Part shown: one piece after another, positions 1-7,707 of the stretch
Position numbering within the stretch: position 1 is the stretch's first letter
How the letters are laid out: each line of letters starts with the position of its first letter
From: Actinomycetes bacterium
GTDB taxonomy: Bacteria > Actinomycetota > Actinomycetes > S36-B12 > UBA5976
Length of the DNA stretch: 13,629 nt
Assembly (NCBI GenBank): GCA_021784375.1
Contig: JAJXSV010000040.1
Location: forward strand, 1 to 13,629
Direction of reading: 5' to 3'
Program-made: the position numbers and the translations under genes
The notes under the pieces: generated by a model
Databases searched by the model: none
What the model saw: only the letters and a program-made list of their open reading frames with translations
Told to the model about the DNA's origin: nothing

Positions 1-1310
1 ACCTCATCGACCGCGATCCCATCTGGGAGATGAAGGCGACCGCGCTCGCAACCGTGTTCTCTGCGCCGCTGTCACCGCAACGGCAGGCGTCCTTCGACGC
101 CTACTGCGCACATGAGGGCGCTGGCCTCACGGTCTTCGCACGCTGGTGCGCCTTCGCGGAGAAGTACGGGACGGCCAGCCAGCTCTGGCCCGACGGCCTG
201 CGGCACCCCAAGGGGGACGCCGTGGAAGCGGAGGCGGTGCTGCTCGCCGACCGCATCGAGTTCCATCGGAAGTGCCAGTGGATCCTGGACGAGCAGTTCG
301 CTGCGGCGCAGGCCCGGGCACGCGGTGCGGGAATGCGGGCGGGGATCGTCCACGACCTGGCGGTCGGTGTGCACCCCGACGGCGCCGATTCCTGGGCGCT
401 GCAGGACGTGCTCGCCAAGACGATGAACGTGGGCGCACCGCCGGACATGTACAACCAGATGGGGCAGGACTGGTCCCAGCCGCCGTGGCGGCCGGACGCC
501 CTGGCCGAGACCGGTTACGCGGCCTACCGGGACATGCTCCGCACCATCCTTCGACATGCGGGTGGCATCCGGGTCGACCACGCGCTCGGGCTCTTCCGGC
601 TGTGGTGGATCCCCGTCGGCGCCAAGCCCTACGAGGGCACCTTCGTGAAGTTCGACCACGAGGCCATGGTGGGCATCCTGGCGTTGGAGGCCAAGCGGGC
701 CGGCGCCTTCGTCGTCGGCGAGGACCTGGGCACCGTCGAGGACTGGATCCGCACCTACCTGCAGCAGCGCGGGATCCTCGCGACCTCGATCCTGTGGTTC
801 GAGCACAACGAGCACGGCCTGCCGCTGGAGCCCGAGCGCTGGCGTGAGCTCTGCTTCGCCTCCGTCACGGTGCACGACCTCCCGCCCACGCTGGGCATGC
901 TCCGCAGCGAGCACGTGCGCATCCGTCACGAGCTGCACCTGCTCGCGCGTCCCGTCGAGGACGAGCAGCGGGACTGGGACCGCGAACGTGGCCACTGGGT
1001 GCAGGCGCTGCGTGAGCGTGGGCTCATCGACGCCGACCGCGAACCCACGGACCCGGAGGTCGTCGAGGGACTGCACAAGTTCCTCGCATTGACGCCGGCC
1101 CGGCTCCTGGCCATCGGGCTCCCCGACATCGTCGGTGACCTCCGGGCCCAGAACCAACCGGGGACCAATCGCGAGTACCCGAACTGGTCGGTGCCCACCT
1201 GCGACAGCGAGGGCCATGCCGTGACCATCGAGGACCTTTCGGGGCGCGCTGACCTCGCGGAGCGCGCCGATCGGCTCATTGCTGCCCTTGCGTACCGCGC
1301 GCATTGGTGA
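1..1310 (+). CDS. malQ: 4-alpha-glucanotransferase (amylomaltase), GH77, 5' end outside window
   Basis: This is the C-terminal part (about 435 residues) of a cytoplasmic 4-alpha-glucanotransferase, which transfers maltooligosaccharide units between alpha-1,4-glucans in maltose and glycogen metabolism. The frame is open from the first complete codon (base 3) through the ATG at 30, so that ATG is an internal Met and the gene begins upstream of the window. The three GH77 catalytic positions are visible: the nucleophile Asp in RVDHALG (codon 576-578), the acid/base Glu in GEDLGT (720-722) and the transition-state-stabilising Asp in VHDLPPT (876-878). The MYNQMGQDWSQPPW and NQPGT-NREYPNW segments are also typical of the family. 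Family members run from about 500 to over 700 residues, so an N-terminal portion is missing. The active site is intact and I see no frameshift. The family assignment is secure. Confidence 0.96.
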   Translation, partial: LIDRDPIWEMKATALATVFSAPLSPQRQASFDAYCAHEGAGLTVFARWCAFAEKYGTASQLWPDGLRHPKGDAVEAEAVLLADRIEFHRKCQWILDEQFAAAQARARGAGMRAGIVHDLAVGVHPDGADSWALQDVLAKTMNVGAPPDMYNQMGQDWSQPPWRPDALAETGYAAYRDMLRTILRHAGGIRVDHALGLFRLWWIPVGAKPYEGTFVKFDHEAMVGILALEAKRAGAFVVGEDLGTVEDWIRTYLQQRGILATSILWFEHNEHGLPLEPERWRELCFASVTVHDLPPTLGMLRSEHVRIRHELHLLARPVEDEQRDWDRERGHWVQALRERGLIDADREPTDPEVVEGLHKFLALTPARLLAIGLPDIVGDLRAQNQPGTNREYPNWSVPTCDSEGHAVTIEDLSGRADLAERADRLIAALAYRAHW

Positions 1311-1348
1311 TTCCGCAGATCCGGCGGGACCTTGTGCCTGTACGCGCC

Positions 1349-1360
1349 TACGATCTGCCC
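1349..1360 (+). promoter_or_regulatory. -10 box of a probable leaderless promoter
   Basis: TACGAT at 1349-1354 fits the actinobacterial -10 pattern TANNNT. It is followed by exactly 6 nt and then the ATG at 1361, so transcription would begin at or next to the start codon. There is no Shine-Dalgarno sequence before this ATG and I see no convincing -35 box. The same geometry recurs at other genes in the window. Confidence 0.5.
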
Positions 1361-1582
1361 ATGAGGAAGTTGACGATGATGCTCACGGGGGCGCTCGCGC
1401 TCGCGCTCACGCCACTGCCCGCGGCGGCTGACGACGGCATGTCCGTCCTGCAGACCGTCGGCGTCTTCGTGCTCATCCCGTTCGGGATCTGGGGTGTCAT
1501 CTGGTTCCTCTGGATGCTGCCCAAGTGGCGTCGCGACGCCTCCGGGCTCACCAGCGGACAGGCCTGGAACCCGCGCCCCTAG
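1361..1582 (+). CDS. Small membrane protein of unknown function, 73 aa
   Basis: I do not recognise this gene. The open frame begins at 1304, but the ATG at 1361 is preferred because it gives a clean N-terminal export-like segment (MRKLTMMLTGALALALTP, then AAADD) and has a -10-like box 6 nt upstream. A second hydrophobic stretch at about residues 31-51 (VLQTVGVFVLIPFGIWGVIW) is followed by a basic KWRRD turn and a short polar tail ending in WNPRP. This suggests either a cleaved signal peptide plus one anchor, or two membrane helices, with the C-terminus in the cytoplasm. It lies 50 bp after malQ on the same strand and is closed by the hairpin at 1611-1636. Size, topology and the Trp-rich segment resemble short membrane proteins common in actinobacteria. 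No function is assigned. Confidence 0.7.
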   Translation: MRKLTMMLTGALALALTPLPAAADDGMSVLQTVGVFVLIPFGIWGVIWFLWMLPKWRRDASGLTSGQAWNPRP

Positions 1583-1610
1583 TCAGCCCGCGGGGAGTCC
1601 CGCACATGCC

Positions 1611-1636
1611 AATGCCCCTGCAGTTGCAGGGGCATT
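1611..1636. terminator. Bidirectional hairpin terminator between convergent genes
   Basis: AATGCCCCTGCA (1611-1622) and TGCAGGGGCATT (1625-1636) form a perfect 12-bp inverted repeat around GT, in practice a stem of about 11 bp with a 4-nt loop. It ends in TT on one strand and, by symmetry, on the other. It sits 28 bp after the 73-aa gene (+) and 25 bp after the stop of the DUF4191 gene (-), so it can stop both transcripts. Confidence 0.85.
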
Positions 1637-1661
1637 CGCGTTCCATACCGCTGCGCGGCGG

Positions 1662-2336
1662 CTACTTCGGGTGCGGCATGCGCATGCCCTTGGGCATGGG
1701 ACCGCGGGGGATGGGGAGCGACGGCCCCTTCTGCGCAGCATCGAGCTTGCGGCGCAGCTCCGTGACCTCTGCCGGGCGCAGGACGCGTGGGAACTTCATC
1801 ACGGTGCGATTGAGCTTGGTGAGCCGAACCCCACCCTCGCCGCAGATCACCTCGTGGATCGGGACATCGCCGGCGAAGCGGGCGGTGCGGGCGCGTGCGG
1901 TGGCGAGCAGGGCCTTGGCCCGGACCTCGGGCGCTTCCGCAACCAGGATGACACCGGGGCGACCGACCACGCGGTGGACGGCATCCTGGTTCTTGGTGAC
2001 CTCCACGAAGGGTGTCGTGAACCAGCCCTTGCGCAGGGAGTTGAGTGCCGCGGCCGCAGCGCCGGGTTGGCCCTCGATCGATCCGTAGGCAGCGTGCTCG
2101 GCGCGGTTGCCGAAGAGGTAGAGCGTGATCAGGAGCGCGAACGGGAGTCCCAGGATGACGCCGTACTGCCAGTAGCCGAGCGCGAAGGCGGCCACCAGCA
2201 TGAACAGGACGAGCGTGCCGACGAAACTCAGCGGCAGCAGCCAGAGGATGGACGGGTCCTGCTTGCGTGTGAGGGTGAAGGTCTGGCGGATCTGCGCGAT
2301 CCGGCCCTGCTTCTCGGGTTTCGGAGTCTTGGCCAC
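1662..2336 (-). CDS. DUF4191 family membrane protein, syntenic with lipA
   Basis: A 224-residue protein with a charged N-terminus (MAKTPKPEKQGR), two close hydrophobic segments (about residues 31-52 and 57-74) and a soluble C-terminal domain with GWFTTPFVEVTKNQDAVHRVVGRPGVI, ending in a Pro/Met/Arg-rich tail. This matches the actinobacterial DUF4191 family, whose Mycobacterium member (Rv2219) also lies directly after lipA. The function is unknown; synteny alone suggests a link to lipoylation or to membrane biology around it. The start is GTG at 2336: TAGCCT stands exactly 6 nt upstream, with no Shine-Dalgarno, pointing to a leaderless transcript of its own even though lipA ends only 24 bp upstream. 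Transcription ends at the 1611-1636 hairpin. Family confidence is high, function unknown. Confidence 0.88.
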   Translation of the reverse strand: MAKTPKPEKQGRIAQIRQTFTLTRKQDPSILWLLPLSFVGTLVLFMLVAAFALGYWQYGVILGLPFALLITLYLFGNRAEHAAYGSIEGQPGAAAAALNSLRKGWFTTPFVEVTKNQDAVHRVVGRPGVILVAEAPEVRAKALLATARARTARFAGDVPIHEVICGEGGVRLTKLNRTVMKFPRVLRPAEVTELRRKLDAAQKGPSLPIPRGPMPKGMRMPHPK

Positions 2337-2348
2337 GCGCCAAGGCTA
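2337..2348 (-). promoter_or_regulatory. -10 box of a probable leaderless promoter for the DUF4191 gene
   Basis: On the minus strand TAGCCT (2348 to 2343) is followed by TGGCGC and then the GTG start at 2336. The -10 hexamer-to-start distance is 6 nt, the spacing expected when the first transcribed base is the start codon. It lies in the 24-bp gap after lipA, so the gene could be transcribed both from here and by read-through. Confidence 0.5.
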
Positions 2349-2360
2349 GTCGTGCAACCG

Positions 2361-3305
2361 TCAGACTCCGACGGTGATGGTGGCGCGCTCGCCTCGTTCG
2401 CGGGCTTCCTGCGCCTGGCGGTGGAGACGACCGGCGCGATACGAGGAGCGAACCAGTGGCCCCGACATGACGCCACTGAAACCGGCCTCGCTCGCGAACT
2501 GGGCCAGGGCCACGAACTCCTCGGGCTTGACCCAGCGCGAGATCGGGTGGTGACGGGTTGAGGGGCGCAGGTACTGGGTGATGGTCACCAGTTCGCAGCC
2601 TGCGGCCACCAGGTCGAGCAGTGCCTGCTCGACCTCCGCCATTTCCTCACCCATGCCGAGGATGAGGTTCGACTTGGTGACGAGCCCCGCAGCGCGGGCC
2701 TGGGAGATGACTGCGAGCGAGCGCTCGTAGGAGAAGGCCGGTCGGATGCGCTTGAAGATGCGCGGCACCGTCTCCAGGTTGTGCGCGAACACCTCGGGTG
2801 CCGAATCGAACACGGTCTGGAGCAGGTCCGGCTTGCCACTGAAGTCGGGTGCGAGGAGTTCGACGCCCACCCCCGGGTTCACGGCGTGGACCCGCCGCAC
2901 GGTCTCGGAGTACAGCCAGGCGCCCTCGTCTGCCAGGTCGTCACGGGTGACGCCGGTGATGGTGGCGTACTGCAGCCCCATCTCGCGCACCGTCTCGGCC
3001 ACCCGTTGCGGCTCGCCGACGTCCAGCGGGTCGGGGCGACCGTGGTCGATGGTGCAGAAATCGCAACGACGTGAGCATTGCGAGCCGCCGATGAGGAAGG
3101 TTGCCTCGCGGTCCTCCCAGCACTCGAAGATGTTGGGGCACTGGGCCTCCTGGCACACCGTGTGCAGGCCCTGGGCCCGCACCTTGGCCTGGATCTGCAG
3201 GAACTCGGGACCGGTCTTGGCGCGCGTGCGGATCCACTCCGGCTTGCGCTCGATCGGGACTTCGGCGTTCCGCTGCTCGATGCGCAGCAGGCGCTCCTCA
3301 CTCAT
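2361..3305 (-). CDS. lipA: Lipoyl synthase (radical SAM)
   Basis: A 314-residue cytoplasmic enzyme that inserts two sulfur atoms at C6 and C8 of protein-bound octanoyl groups to make lipoate. The auxiliary 4Fe-4S cluster ligands are C51, C56 and C62 ([14 protein letters not shown]), and the radical-SAM CX3CX2C motif is C77, C81, C84 (CSRRCDFC). The C-terminal RSSY motif supplies the conserved Ser ligand of the auxiliary cluster. [17 protein letters not shown] and [12 protein letters not shown] are family hallmarks. The ATG at 3305 is chosen over an upstream TTG at 3314: it overlaps the lipB stop as ATGA, and GGAGG at 3316-3320 (minus strand) lies about 10 nt before it but abuts the TTG too closely. 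The length is normal and translation is probably coupled to lipB. Confidence 0.98.
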   Translation of the reverse strand: MSEERLLRIEQRNAEVPIERKPEWIRTRAKTGPEFLQIQAKVRAQGLHTVCQEAQCPNIFECWEDREATFLIGGSQCSRRCDFCTIDHGRPDPLDVGEPQRVAETVREMGLQYATITGVTRDDLADEGAWLYSETVRRVHAVNPGVGVELLAPDFSGKPDLLQTVFDSAPEVFAHNLETVPRIFKRIRPAFSYERSLAVISQARAAGLVTKSNLILGMGEEMAEVEQALLDLVAAGCELVTITQYLRPSTRHHPISRWVKPEEFVALAQFASEAGFSGVMSGPLVRSSYRAGRLHRQAQEARERGERATITVGV

Positions 3306-3946
3306 AGGGCCCAATCCTCCAGTTCGCGCCGAAGCTCGCTGACAAGCGGGTCAACGACATCGGCGATGCCGACATTCCGGCCCAGTTCCTCGCTGATCGT
3401 GGTGACGCCGGCATCACGGATGCCGCAGGGCACGATGCGATGGTAGGCGTCGAGGGAGTTGTTGCAGTTCAGGGCGAAGCCATGCATGGTGACGCCGCTC
3501 GCGACGCGGACACCGATGGCGGCGATCTTGCGGGAAGGGCCGCGGTCGTCGGCCGGCACCCACACGCCGGTGCGCTCGTCCTGCCGTTCGGTGTCGATAC
3601 CCAGCTGCGCGCAGATCGTCATCACGGCGGCCTCCAGGCGGTGTACGTAGTCCATGACGTCGACGGGCGAGGGCAGACGCAGGATGGGGTAGCCGGTGAG
3701 TTGGCCCGGGCCGTGCCAGGTGATGCGGCCACCGCGATCGACGTCCACCACCGGCGAGCCATCGACCGGCCGGTCCTCGGGACGGGTGCGCTTGCCCGCG
3801 GTGTACACCGGCTCGTGCTCGACGAGCAGGAGGGTCGCTGCCCGTGCGCCGGCCGCGACCTCGGCGTGGATCTCCCGCTGCTGGGCCCAGCCCTCGACGT
3901 AGGGCGTCAGTCCGTCGAGTTGGCGGATGACGGCGAGCGTGGGCAC
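3302..3946 (-). CDS. lipB: Octanoyl-[acyl-carrier-protein]:protein N-octanoyltransferase
   Basis: A 214-residue enzyme that moves octanoyl from ACP to the lysine of lipoyl domains (pyruvate and 2-oxoglutarate dehydrogenases, glycine cleavage H protein), supplying the substrate of LipA. Visible signatures are [35 protein letters not shown], the catalytic Lys140 in [10 protein letters not shown] and the acyl-thioester Cys174 in IVPCGI. The frame is open far upstream to 4675, but that stretch is antisense to the MMPL gene and unlike LipB. The GTG at 3946 is preferred because TACCCT lies 7 nt upstream and the protein then has roughly the length of other actinobacterial LipB proteins. A start slightly upstream cannot be excluded. 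The stop overlaps lipA by 4 nt. Confidence 0.95.
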   Translation of the reverse strand: MPTLAVIRQLDGLTPYVEGWAQQREIHAEVAAGARAATLLLVEHEPVYTAGKRTRPEDRPVDGSPVVDVDRGGRITWHGPGQLTGYPILRLPSPVDVMDYVHRLEAAVMTICAQLGIDTERQDERTGVWVPADDRGPSRKIAAIGVRVASGVTMHGFALNCNNSLDAYHRIVPCGIRDAGVTTISEELGRNVGIADVVDPLVSELRRELEDWAL

Positions 3947-3959
3947 GTCGACAAGGGTA
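3947..3959 (-). promoter_or_regulatory. -10 box of a probable leaderless promoter for lipB-lipA
   Basis: On the minus strand TACCCT (3959 to 3954) is followed by 7 nt and the GTG start of lipB at 3946. No Shine-Dalgarno precedes this GTG. The region 3947-4130 is the divergent gap between lipB and the MMPL gene. Confidence 0.45.
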
Positions 3960-4039
3960 ATCGCAAGTCGGACCGGGCCCTGACGGCGATCCCGGGAGCG
4001 TCCGGGGACGCCTGCCGCATGAGCAGGCACTCCTCGGCA

Positions 4040-4045
4040 TACATT
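4040..4045 (+). promoter_or_regulatory. Candidate -10 box for the MMPL transporter gene
   Basis: TACATT fits TANNNT and would place the transcription start near 4052, giving a leader of about 80 nt before the ATG at 4131. No clear -35 box is seen, so this is only the best candidate in the divergent lipB/MMPL gap. Confidence 0.25.
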
Positions 4046-4130
4046 GGGCCCGCATACGCGGAGTCCCTCGGCGGTGGACCGGGGCGTGGGTGCTGCGGCC
4101 GGTTGGCTGCCCGGACACGGAGAGGCCGAG

Positions 4131-6305
4131 ATGACCCGGCAGCATCGCCCCCGCGCATTCACCTTCTCCATCATCGCGCTCGTCGTCTGGTTCGGCATCG
4201 GCGGCATCCTCGGGCCGGTGTCCGGCAAGCTGGCGGACGTCCAGAAGAACCAGAACTCCGACTTCCTGCCGGCCAGCGCTGAATCCGCGCAGGCGCAGGC
4301 CCTGCTCGACCGCTTCCAGAGCGGCAGCCGCTTCGACCTGCCGCTCACGGTCGTGTTCGAGAAGACCCAGGGCGTCCTGACCCCGAGCGACGAGGATGCC
4401 ATCGATGCGGCTGTCCGCACGGCCCTGCGCAAGCCGATGCTCAGCAGGTTGGTGAAGACCGTGGACCTCGGGAACGGCACCAGGGTGCCGGCAGTCTTCC
4501 CGTCCACGCCCGAGCAGCGGGTGCTCGCCACCAGCAAGGACGGCCACGCATACGTCGTCAATGCCGTGTTGGACTTCTCCTCGATCTTCGCCAGTGGGGG
4601 AGCCGGCTTCAAGCAGATCCCGACGCTCGCCGACGAGGCCAGGTCCGCCCTCGAGGCGCCAGCGCCCGGCGTCAAGGGCTACGTGACCGGCGTGGTCGGG
4701 ATCTTCGCGGAACTCGCCGGCGCCTTCGCCAACATCGACACCGTGCTCATCGGGGTCACCGTGCTCGTCGTCGCCATCATCCTCATCCTCGTGTACCGCA
4801 GTCCGTTCCTGTGGATCCTCCCGCTGCTCTCGGCAGGCACCGCACTCGTCACGGCACAGGGCGTCATCTACCAGTTGGCGAAGCACGACGTGCTCACACT
4901 CAACGGCCAGTCGCAGGGCATCCTCACCGTCCTGGTGTTCGGTGCCGCCACTGATTACGCGCTCCTGCTCATCTCGCGCTACCGCGAGGAGCTTCGACAT
5001 GTGGAGAGCAAGTACGACGCGATGGGCAACGCGCTGCGCGCGGTGTGGGAACCAATCGCCGCATCGGCGGCCACGGTGTCGGTGGGCCTCATGTGCCTGC
5101 AGTTCTCGGAACTGAAGAGCAATGCCGGCCTGGGCCCGGTCGGGGCTGTGGGGGTCATCAGTGCGCTCGTCGTACTGCTGACCTTCCTGCCCGCCCTGCT
5201 CATCCTCACGGGGCGCAAGGTGTTCTGGCCCTTCGTGCCGCACTTCGGCACGGAGCTGGTCGAGACCCGGGGCATGTGGGGCAGGATCTCGCGGGCGGTG
5301 GGTCGGCGCCCGCGGCGCACCTGGGTCATCAGCAGCATCGGCCTGTTGCTCCTCGCCAGCGCGACCACGACCCTGAAGGCTGATGGGTTGGCGAGCACGG
5401 ATGTCTTCTCGAACAAGGACGCTCCGGCGGTGCGGGGCCTGGAGATCCTCGATGCGCACAGACTCGTGAACCCGTCCGCGGATGCGACCGTCGTCATCAA
5501 GGCGTCCGCACTGCGGCCGACGCTGGCAGCGCTTGCCACTGACGCAGATGTGTCCCGCGCGGTCACCCGCTCCCTCGACGTGACCACGGGCGCTCCGCAG
5601 ATCGTGGAGGGCAGGGCGGCGATCGACATCTTCATGAGGACCCAGGCGCGACCGGGTGACGCGGTCATCGCGCTGCGCGCACTGCGTGATCGCCTGCACA
5701 CGGTGGTCGGCGCCGATTCGCTGCTGGGCGGGCAGGCCGCGCAGAACCTCGATGTCCAGGATGCGTCACGCCATGACCGGAACCTCATCATCCCCATCGT
5801 GCTCGTCGTCATCATGCTGATCCTCATGCTGCTGCTGCGCTCGATCCTCGCGCCCGTGCTGCTCATCGCCACCGTGCTGCTCTCATACTTCGCGACGCTC
5901 GGTGCCAGCGCGCTCGTCTTCGACCACCTGTTCCATTTCGCGGGTGCGGATTCCGGCTTCCCGTTGTTCGCGTTCGTGTTCCTCGTCGCGCTGGGCATCG
6001 ACTACAACATCTTCCTGATGACACGGGTGCGCGAGGAGTCGATGCGACTCGGCACGCGCGAGGGCACGCTCAAGGCGTTGGCAGTCACCGGCGGGGTCAT
6101 CACCTCGGCTGGAGTCGTGCTCGCGTCGACCTTCTCGGTGCTTGGGGTCCTGCCGCTTGTGTTCCTCGCGGAACTGGGCTTCGCCGTCGCCTTCGGAGTG
6201 CTGCTGGACACCGCCATCGTGCGTTCGTTGCTGGTCCCGGCACTCGCCTACGACATCGGCGCCCGCGTGTGGTGGCCGAGCCGATTGGGACGCTCCGACG
6301 AGTAA
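4131..6305 (+). CDS. MMPL/RND family transporter
   Basis: A 724-residue inner-membrane transporter of the MMPL branch of the RND superfamily, which uses the proton gradient to export lipids or other hydrophobic compounds. It has the duplicated plan: one N-terminal helix (about 9-28), a large outer domain, five helices (about 203-365), then helix 7 (starting near residue 400, TWVISSIGLLLLAS), a second outer domain and five helices (about 552-715). The proton-relay Asp-Tyr pairs in helices 4 and 10 are present as D275/Y276 (GAATDYALLL) and D624/Y625 (LGIDYNIFL). The ATG at 4131 is chosen because GGAGAGG (4119-4125) lies 5 nt upstream and a helix follows at once; the frame extends to a TTG at 4044 without hydrophobic content. 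It is divergent from lipB. It resembles YdfJ-type actinobacterial members; the substrate cannot be inferred. Confidence 0.93.
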   Translation: MTRQHRPRAFTFSIIALVVWFGIGGILGPVSGKLADVQKNQNSDFLPASAESAQAQALLDRFQSGSRFDLPLTVVFEKTQGVLTPSDEDAIDAAVRTALRKPMLSRLVKTVDLGNGTRVPAVFPSTPEQRVLATSKDGHAYVVNAVLDFSSIFASGGAGFKQIPTLADEARSALEAPAPGVKGYVTGVVGIFAELAGAFANIDTVLIGVTVLVVAIILILVYRSPFLWILPLLSAGTALVTAQGVIYQLAKHDVLTLNGQSQGILTVLVFGAATDYALLLISRYREELRHVESKYDAMGNALRAVWEPIAASAATVSVGLMCLQFSELKSNAGLGPVGAVGVISALVVLLTFLPALLILTGRKVFWPFVPHFGTELVETRGMWGRISRAVGRRPRRTWVISSIGLLLLASATTTLKADGLASTDVFSNKDAPAVRGLEILDAHRLVNPSADATVVIKASALRPTLAALATDADVSRAVTRSLDVTTGAPQIVEGRAAIDIFMRTQARPGDAVIALRALRDRLHTVVGADSLLGGQAAQNLDVQDASRHDRNLIIPIVLVVIMLILMLLLRSILAPVLLIATVLLSYFATLGASALVFDHLFHFAGADSGFPLFAFVFLVALGIDYNIFLMTRVREESMRLGTREGTLKALAVTGGVITSAGVVLASTFSVLGVLPLVFLAELGFAVAFGVLLDTAIVRSLLVPALAYDIGARVWWPSRLGRSDE

Positions 6306-6394
6306 CTCGGCAGTCGGTCATGGTGGACCGAACACGCCATGCTGCCCCGCAAGCTGACGTCTGTGATGTGCCCAAGTACCTGAGTCCAGATCGG

Positions 6395-6468
6395 CATGCA
6401 CGGAACCTGTCCCAGCTACTGCATGCGGCCGCTTTCGGGGCCCCATGCAAGCTCCTGAGATGCATGGG
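6395..6468. repeat. Four alternating TGCATG/CATGCA words forming two mutually exclusive hairpins
   Basis: The 6306-6519 gap has no gene but holds CATGCA at 6395-6400, TGCATG at 6420-6425, CATGCA at 6444-6449 and TGCATG at 6461-6466. Arm A (6420-6430) pairs with arm B (6439-6449) as TGCATG-C-GGCC / GGCC-C-CATGCA around an 8-nt loop, with one C-C mismatch. Arm B extended (6442-6449, CCCATGCA) also pairs perfectly over 8 bp with arm C (6461-6468, TGCATGGG) around an 11-nt loop that contains CTC/GAG. The two pairings exclude each other. It may act as the MMPL terminator, a regulator-binding cluster or a switch. There is no T-run. Confidence 0.5.
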
Positions 6469-6507
6469 AATCGTTGTGCGGCAAGCGCTTTTCGCCTCCC
6501 TGAGGGT

Positions 6508-6519
6508 GATACTCAAGGC
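6508..6519 (+). promoter_or_regulatory. Possible -10 box of a leaderless promoter for the trypsin-like protease
   Basis: GATACT (6508-6513) is followed by 6 nt and the ATG at 6520. It lacks the first T of TANNNT, but the spacing equals that at other genes here. AAGG just before the ATG is too close to serve as a ribosome binding site. Confidence 0.35.
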
Positions 6520-7620
6520 ATGACAGGTCGCCGGTATCCCGTAGTGATCGCCGCCATCGCCGTGATGGGTGGCCTTGCCCTTGCGCCGGTCGCAGTTGCG
6601 ACTCCGCGCGGCGATGGTGTCGATGCACGCAACGTCGCCGCCTACTGGACGGCCGCGCGCATGGCCGCGGCCGTGCCTCGCGACATCAGCACCGACGCAC
6701 ATGGCCACTGGTACATACGGGGACGCGACGGCGCGCTCCACGCCTATGGCGCGAACGGGTTCCCTGCCCCCATCGCAACCAAGGGCAAGCCCGGCGGTTC
6801 CGGCACCGGCACCATCGCCAATGCCGTGTGGAGCAAGGGCGGAGCGGTGGAGACGGCCACTGGCCGGCTCTACTTCTCGATGGCCGGGGGTGATTGGGTG
6901 TGCTCCGGCACCACGGTCACCAACCTCAACCCCAACCCCGCGGTCTCCCTGATCCTCACCGCCGCCCACTGCGTCTACGACGACGCGAACAAGGCCTTCG
7001 CCACCAACGTCATGTTCATCCCCGACCTCGCCGCGAGCGGCACTGCCACGTCTGGGACCTGTCTCGGGGACTACGTGTTTGGCTGCTGGAAGCCCTCGTA
7101 CGGCGTCGTCTCAGGGGACTGGACCCGGGCCACCTGGCCGAGCAACATCCCGTACGACTACGGCATCTACGTGGTGTCCAACACCGGTGCACATGCGGGT
7201 GGTGGTGCGTTCACGGGCGCCTTGGATGCGTTGGGTGCGCTACCCATCACATGGGACACCGACACGGTGACCGGCGGGATGCTGACGGATGCGATCGGCT
7301 ACACCTACAAGTACGACCCGCAGCTCATGTACTGCGAGCAGGGACTGCAGGCGGTGAGTGGTGTCTATGGCGGCGAGCCCTATGTCAATCGCTGGCTCTC
7401 CGCCTGCCGGCTCGGTGGCGGATCGTCTGGCGGGCCGTGGATGGCCGCGATGCCCGCCGGCGCCGGCCCGGTCATCTCCCTCAACTCCTGGGGCTATCAG
7501 GGCAGGCCGGGCATGGCGGGGCCCAACCTGCAACTCGCGGAGCCGCGCTGCGTCTACGACAAGGCGAGCACCGCTCCGGCGCCGAGCGAGCCTGACGGGT
7601 ACGTGGCGACCTGTCCGTGA
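6520..7620 (+). CDS. Secreted trypsin-like serine protease (S1/V8-like)
   Basis: A 366-residue exported endopeptidase. A signal peptide with an RR-containing n-region and hydrophobic core ends near AVA-TP (cleavage about residue 27). After a propeptide-like stretch of about 80-100 residues comes a chymotrypsin-fold domain: Cys-Ser-Gly-Thr before the His loop, H150 in LTAAHCV, D213 in YDYGIYVV and nucleophile S303 in GGGSSGGPW. Eight cysteines after the signal suggest disulfides. The residue before the catalytic Ser is Ser302 rather than Asp194 of chymotrypsin, so activation by an Ile16-Asp194 salt bridge is unlikely. The ATG at 6520 is chosen over upstream in-frame ATGs (6445, 6460), since only it places the signal peptide at the N-terminus. 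It has its own promoter-like box; the S53 protease follows after 84 bp. Cleavage specificity is unknown. Confidence 0.88.
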   Translation: MTGRRYPVVIAAIAVMGGLALAPVAVATPRGDGVDARNVAAYWTAARMAAAVPRDISTDAHGHWYIRGRDGALHAYGANGFPAPIATKGKPGGSGTGTIANAVWSKGGAVETATGRLYFSMAGGDWVCSGTTVTNLNPNPAVSLILTAAHCVYDDANKAFATNVMFIPDLAASGTATSGTCLGDYVFGCWKPSYGVVSGDWTRATWPSNIPYDYGIYVVSNTGAHAGGGAFTGALDALGALPITWDTDTVTGGMLTDAIGYTYKYDPQLMYCEQGLQAVSGVYGGEPYVNRWLSACRLGGGSSGGPWMAAMPAGAGPVISLNSWGYQGRPGMAGPNLQLAEPRCVYDKASTAPAPSEPDGYVATCP

Positions 7621-7692
7621 GGCGCGCCTGCCAACTTCCTTAGTGTTTCGCCAAGTCCGCGTGGCGTGCCTCCTCCGCGCGGGGACGAGTGC

Positions 7693-7707
7693 CAGCATGC
7701 CGGCATG
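7693..7707 (+). promoter_or_regulatory. Palindrome over the S53 start codon, with a weak -10-like box
   Basis: CATGCCGGCATG at 7696-7707 is a perfect 12-bp palindrome whose last three bases are the predicted ATG. CAGCAT at 7693-7698 lies 6 nt before the ATG, the spacing of the leaderless promoters in this window, but matches TANNNT poorly. The palindrome could be an operator at the transcription start, or chance. Confidence 0.3.

Noticed and set aside
72..1304. Minus-strand frame opposite malQ (410 codons)
   Set aside because: Antisense to a confident GH77 enzyme; composition is typical of a shadow frame.
3947..4675. Upstream extension of lipB that would give a 457-residue protein
   Set aside because: The extra residues are antisense to the MMPL gene and unlike any LipB; the GTG at 3946 gives the normal size.
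3414..5699. Very long open frame on the minus strand across lipB and the MMPL gene (761 codons)
   Set aside because: Shadow frame of GC-rich coding DNA: low-complexity Arg/Gly/His/Asp/Glu composition, no domain, and two well-supported genes occupy the same bases in other frames.
6445..6519. Upstream in-frame ATG starts for the trypsin-like protease (6445 and 6460)
   Set aside because: They would put a non-hydrophobic stretch encoded by the hairpin region before the signal peptide; the ATG at 6520 fits better.
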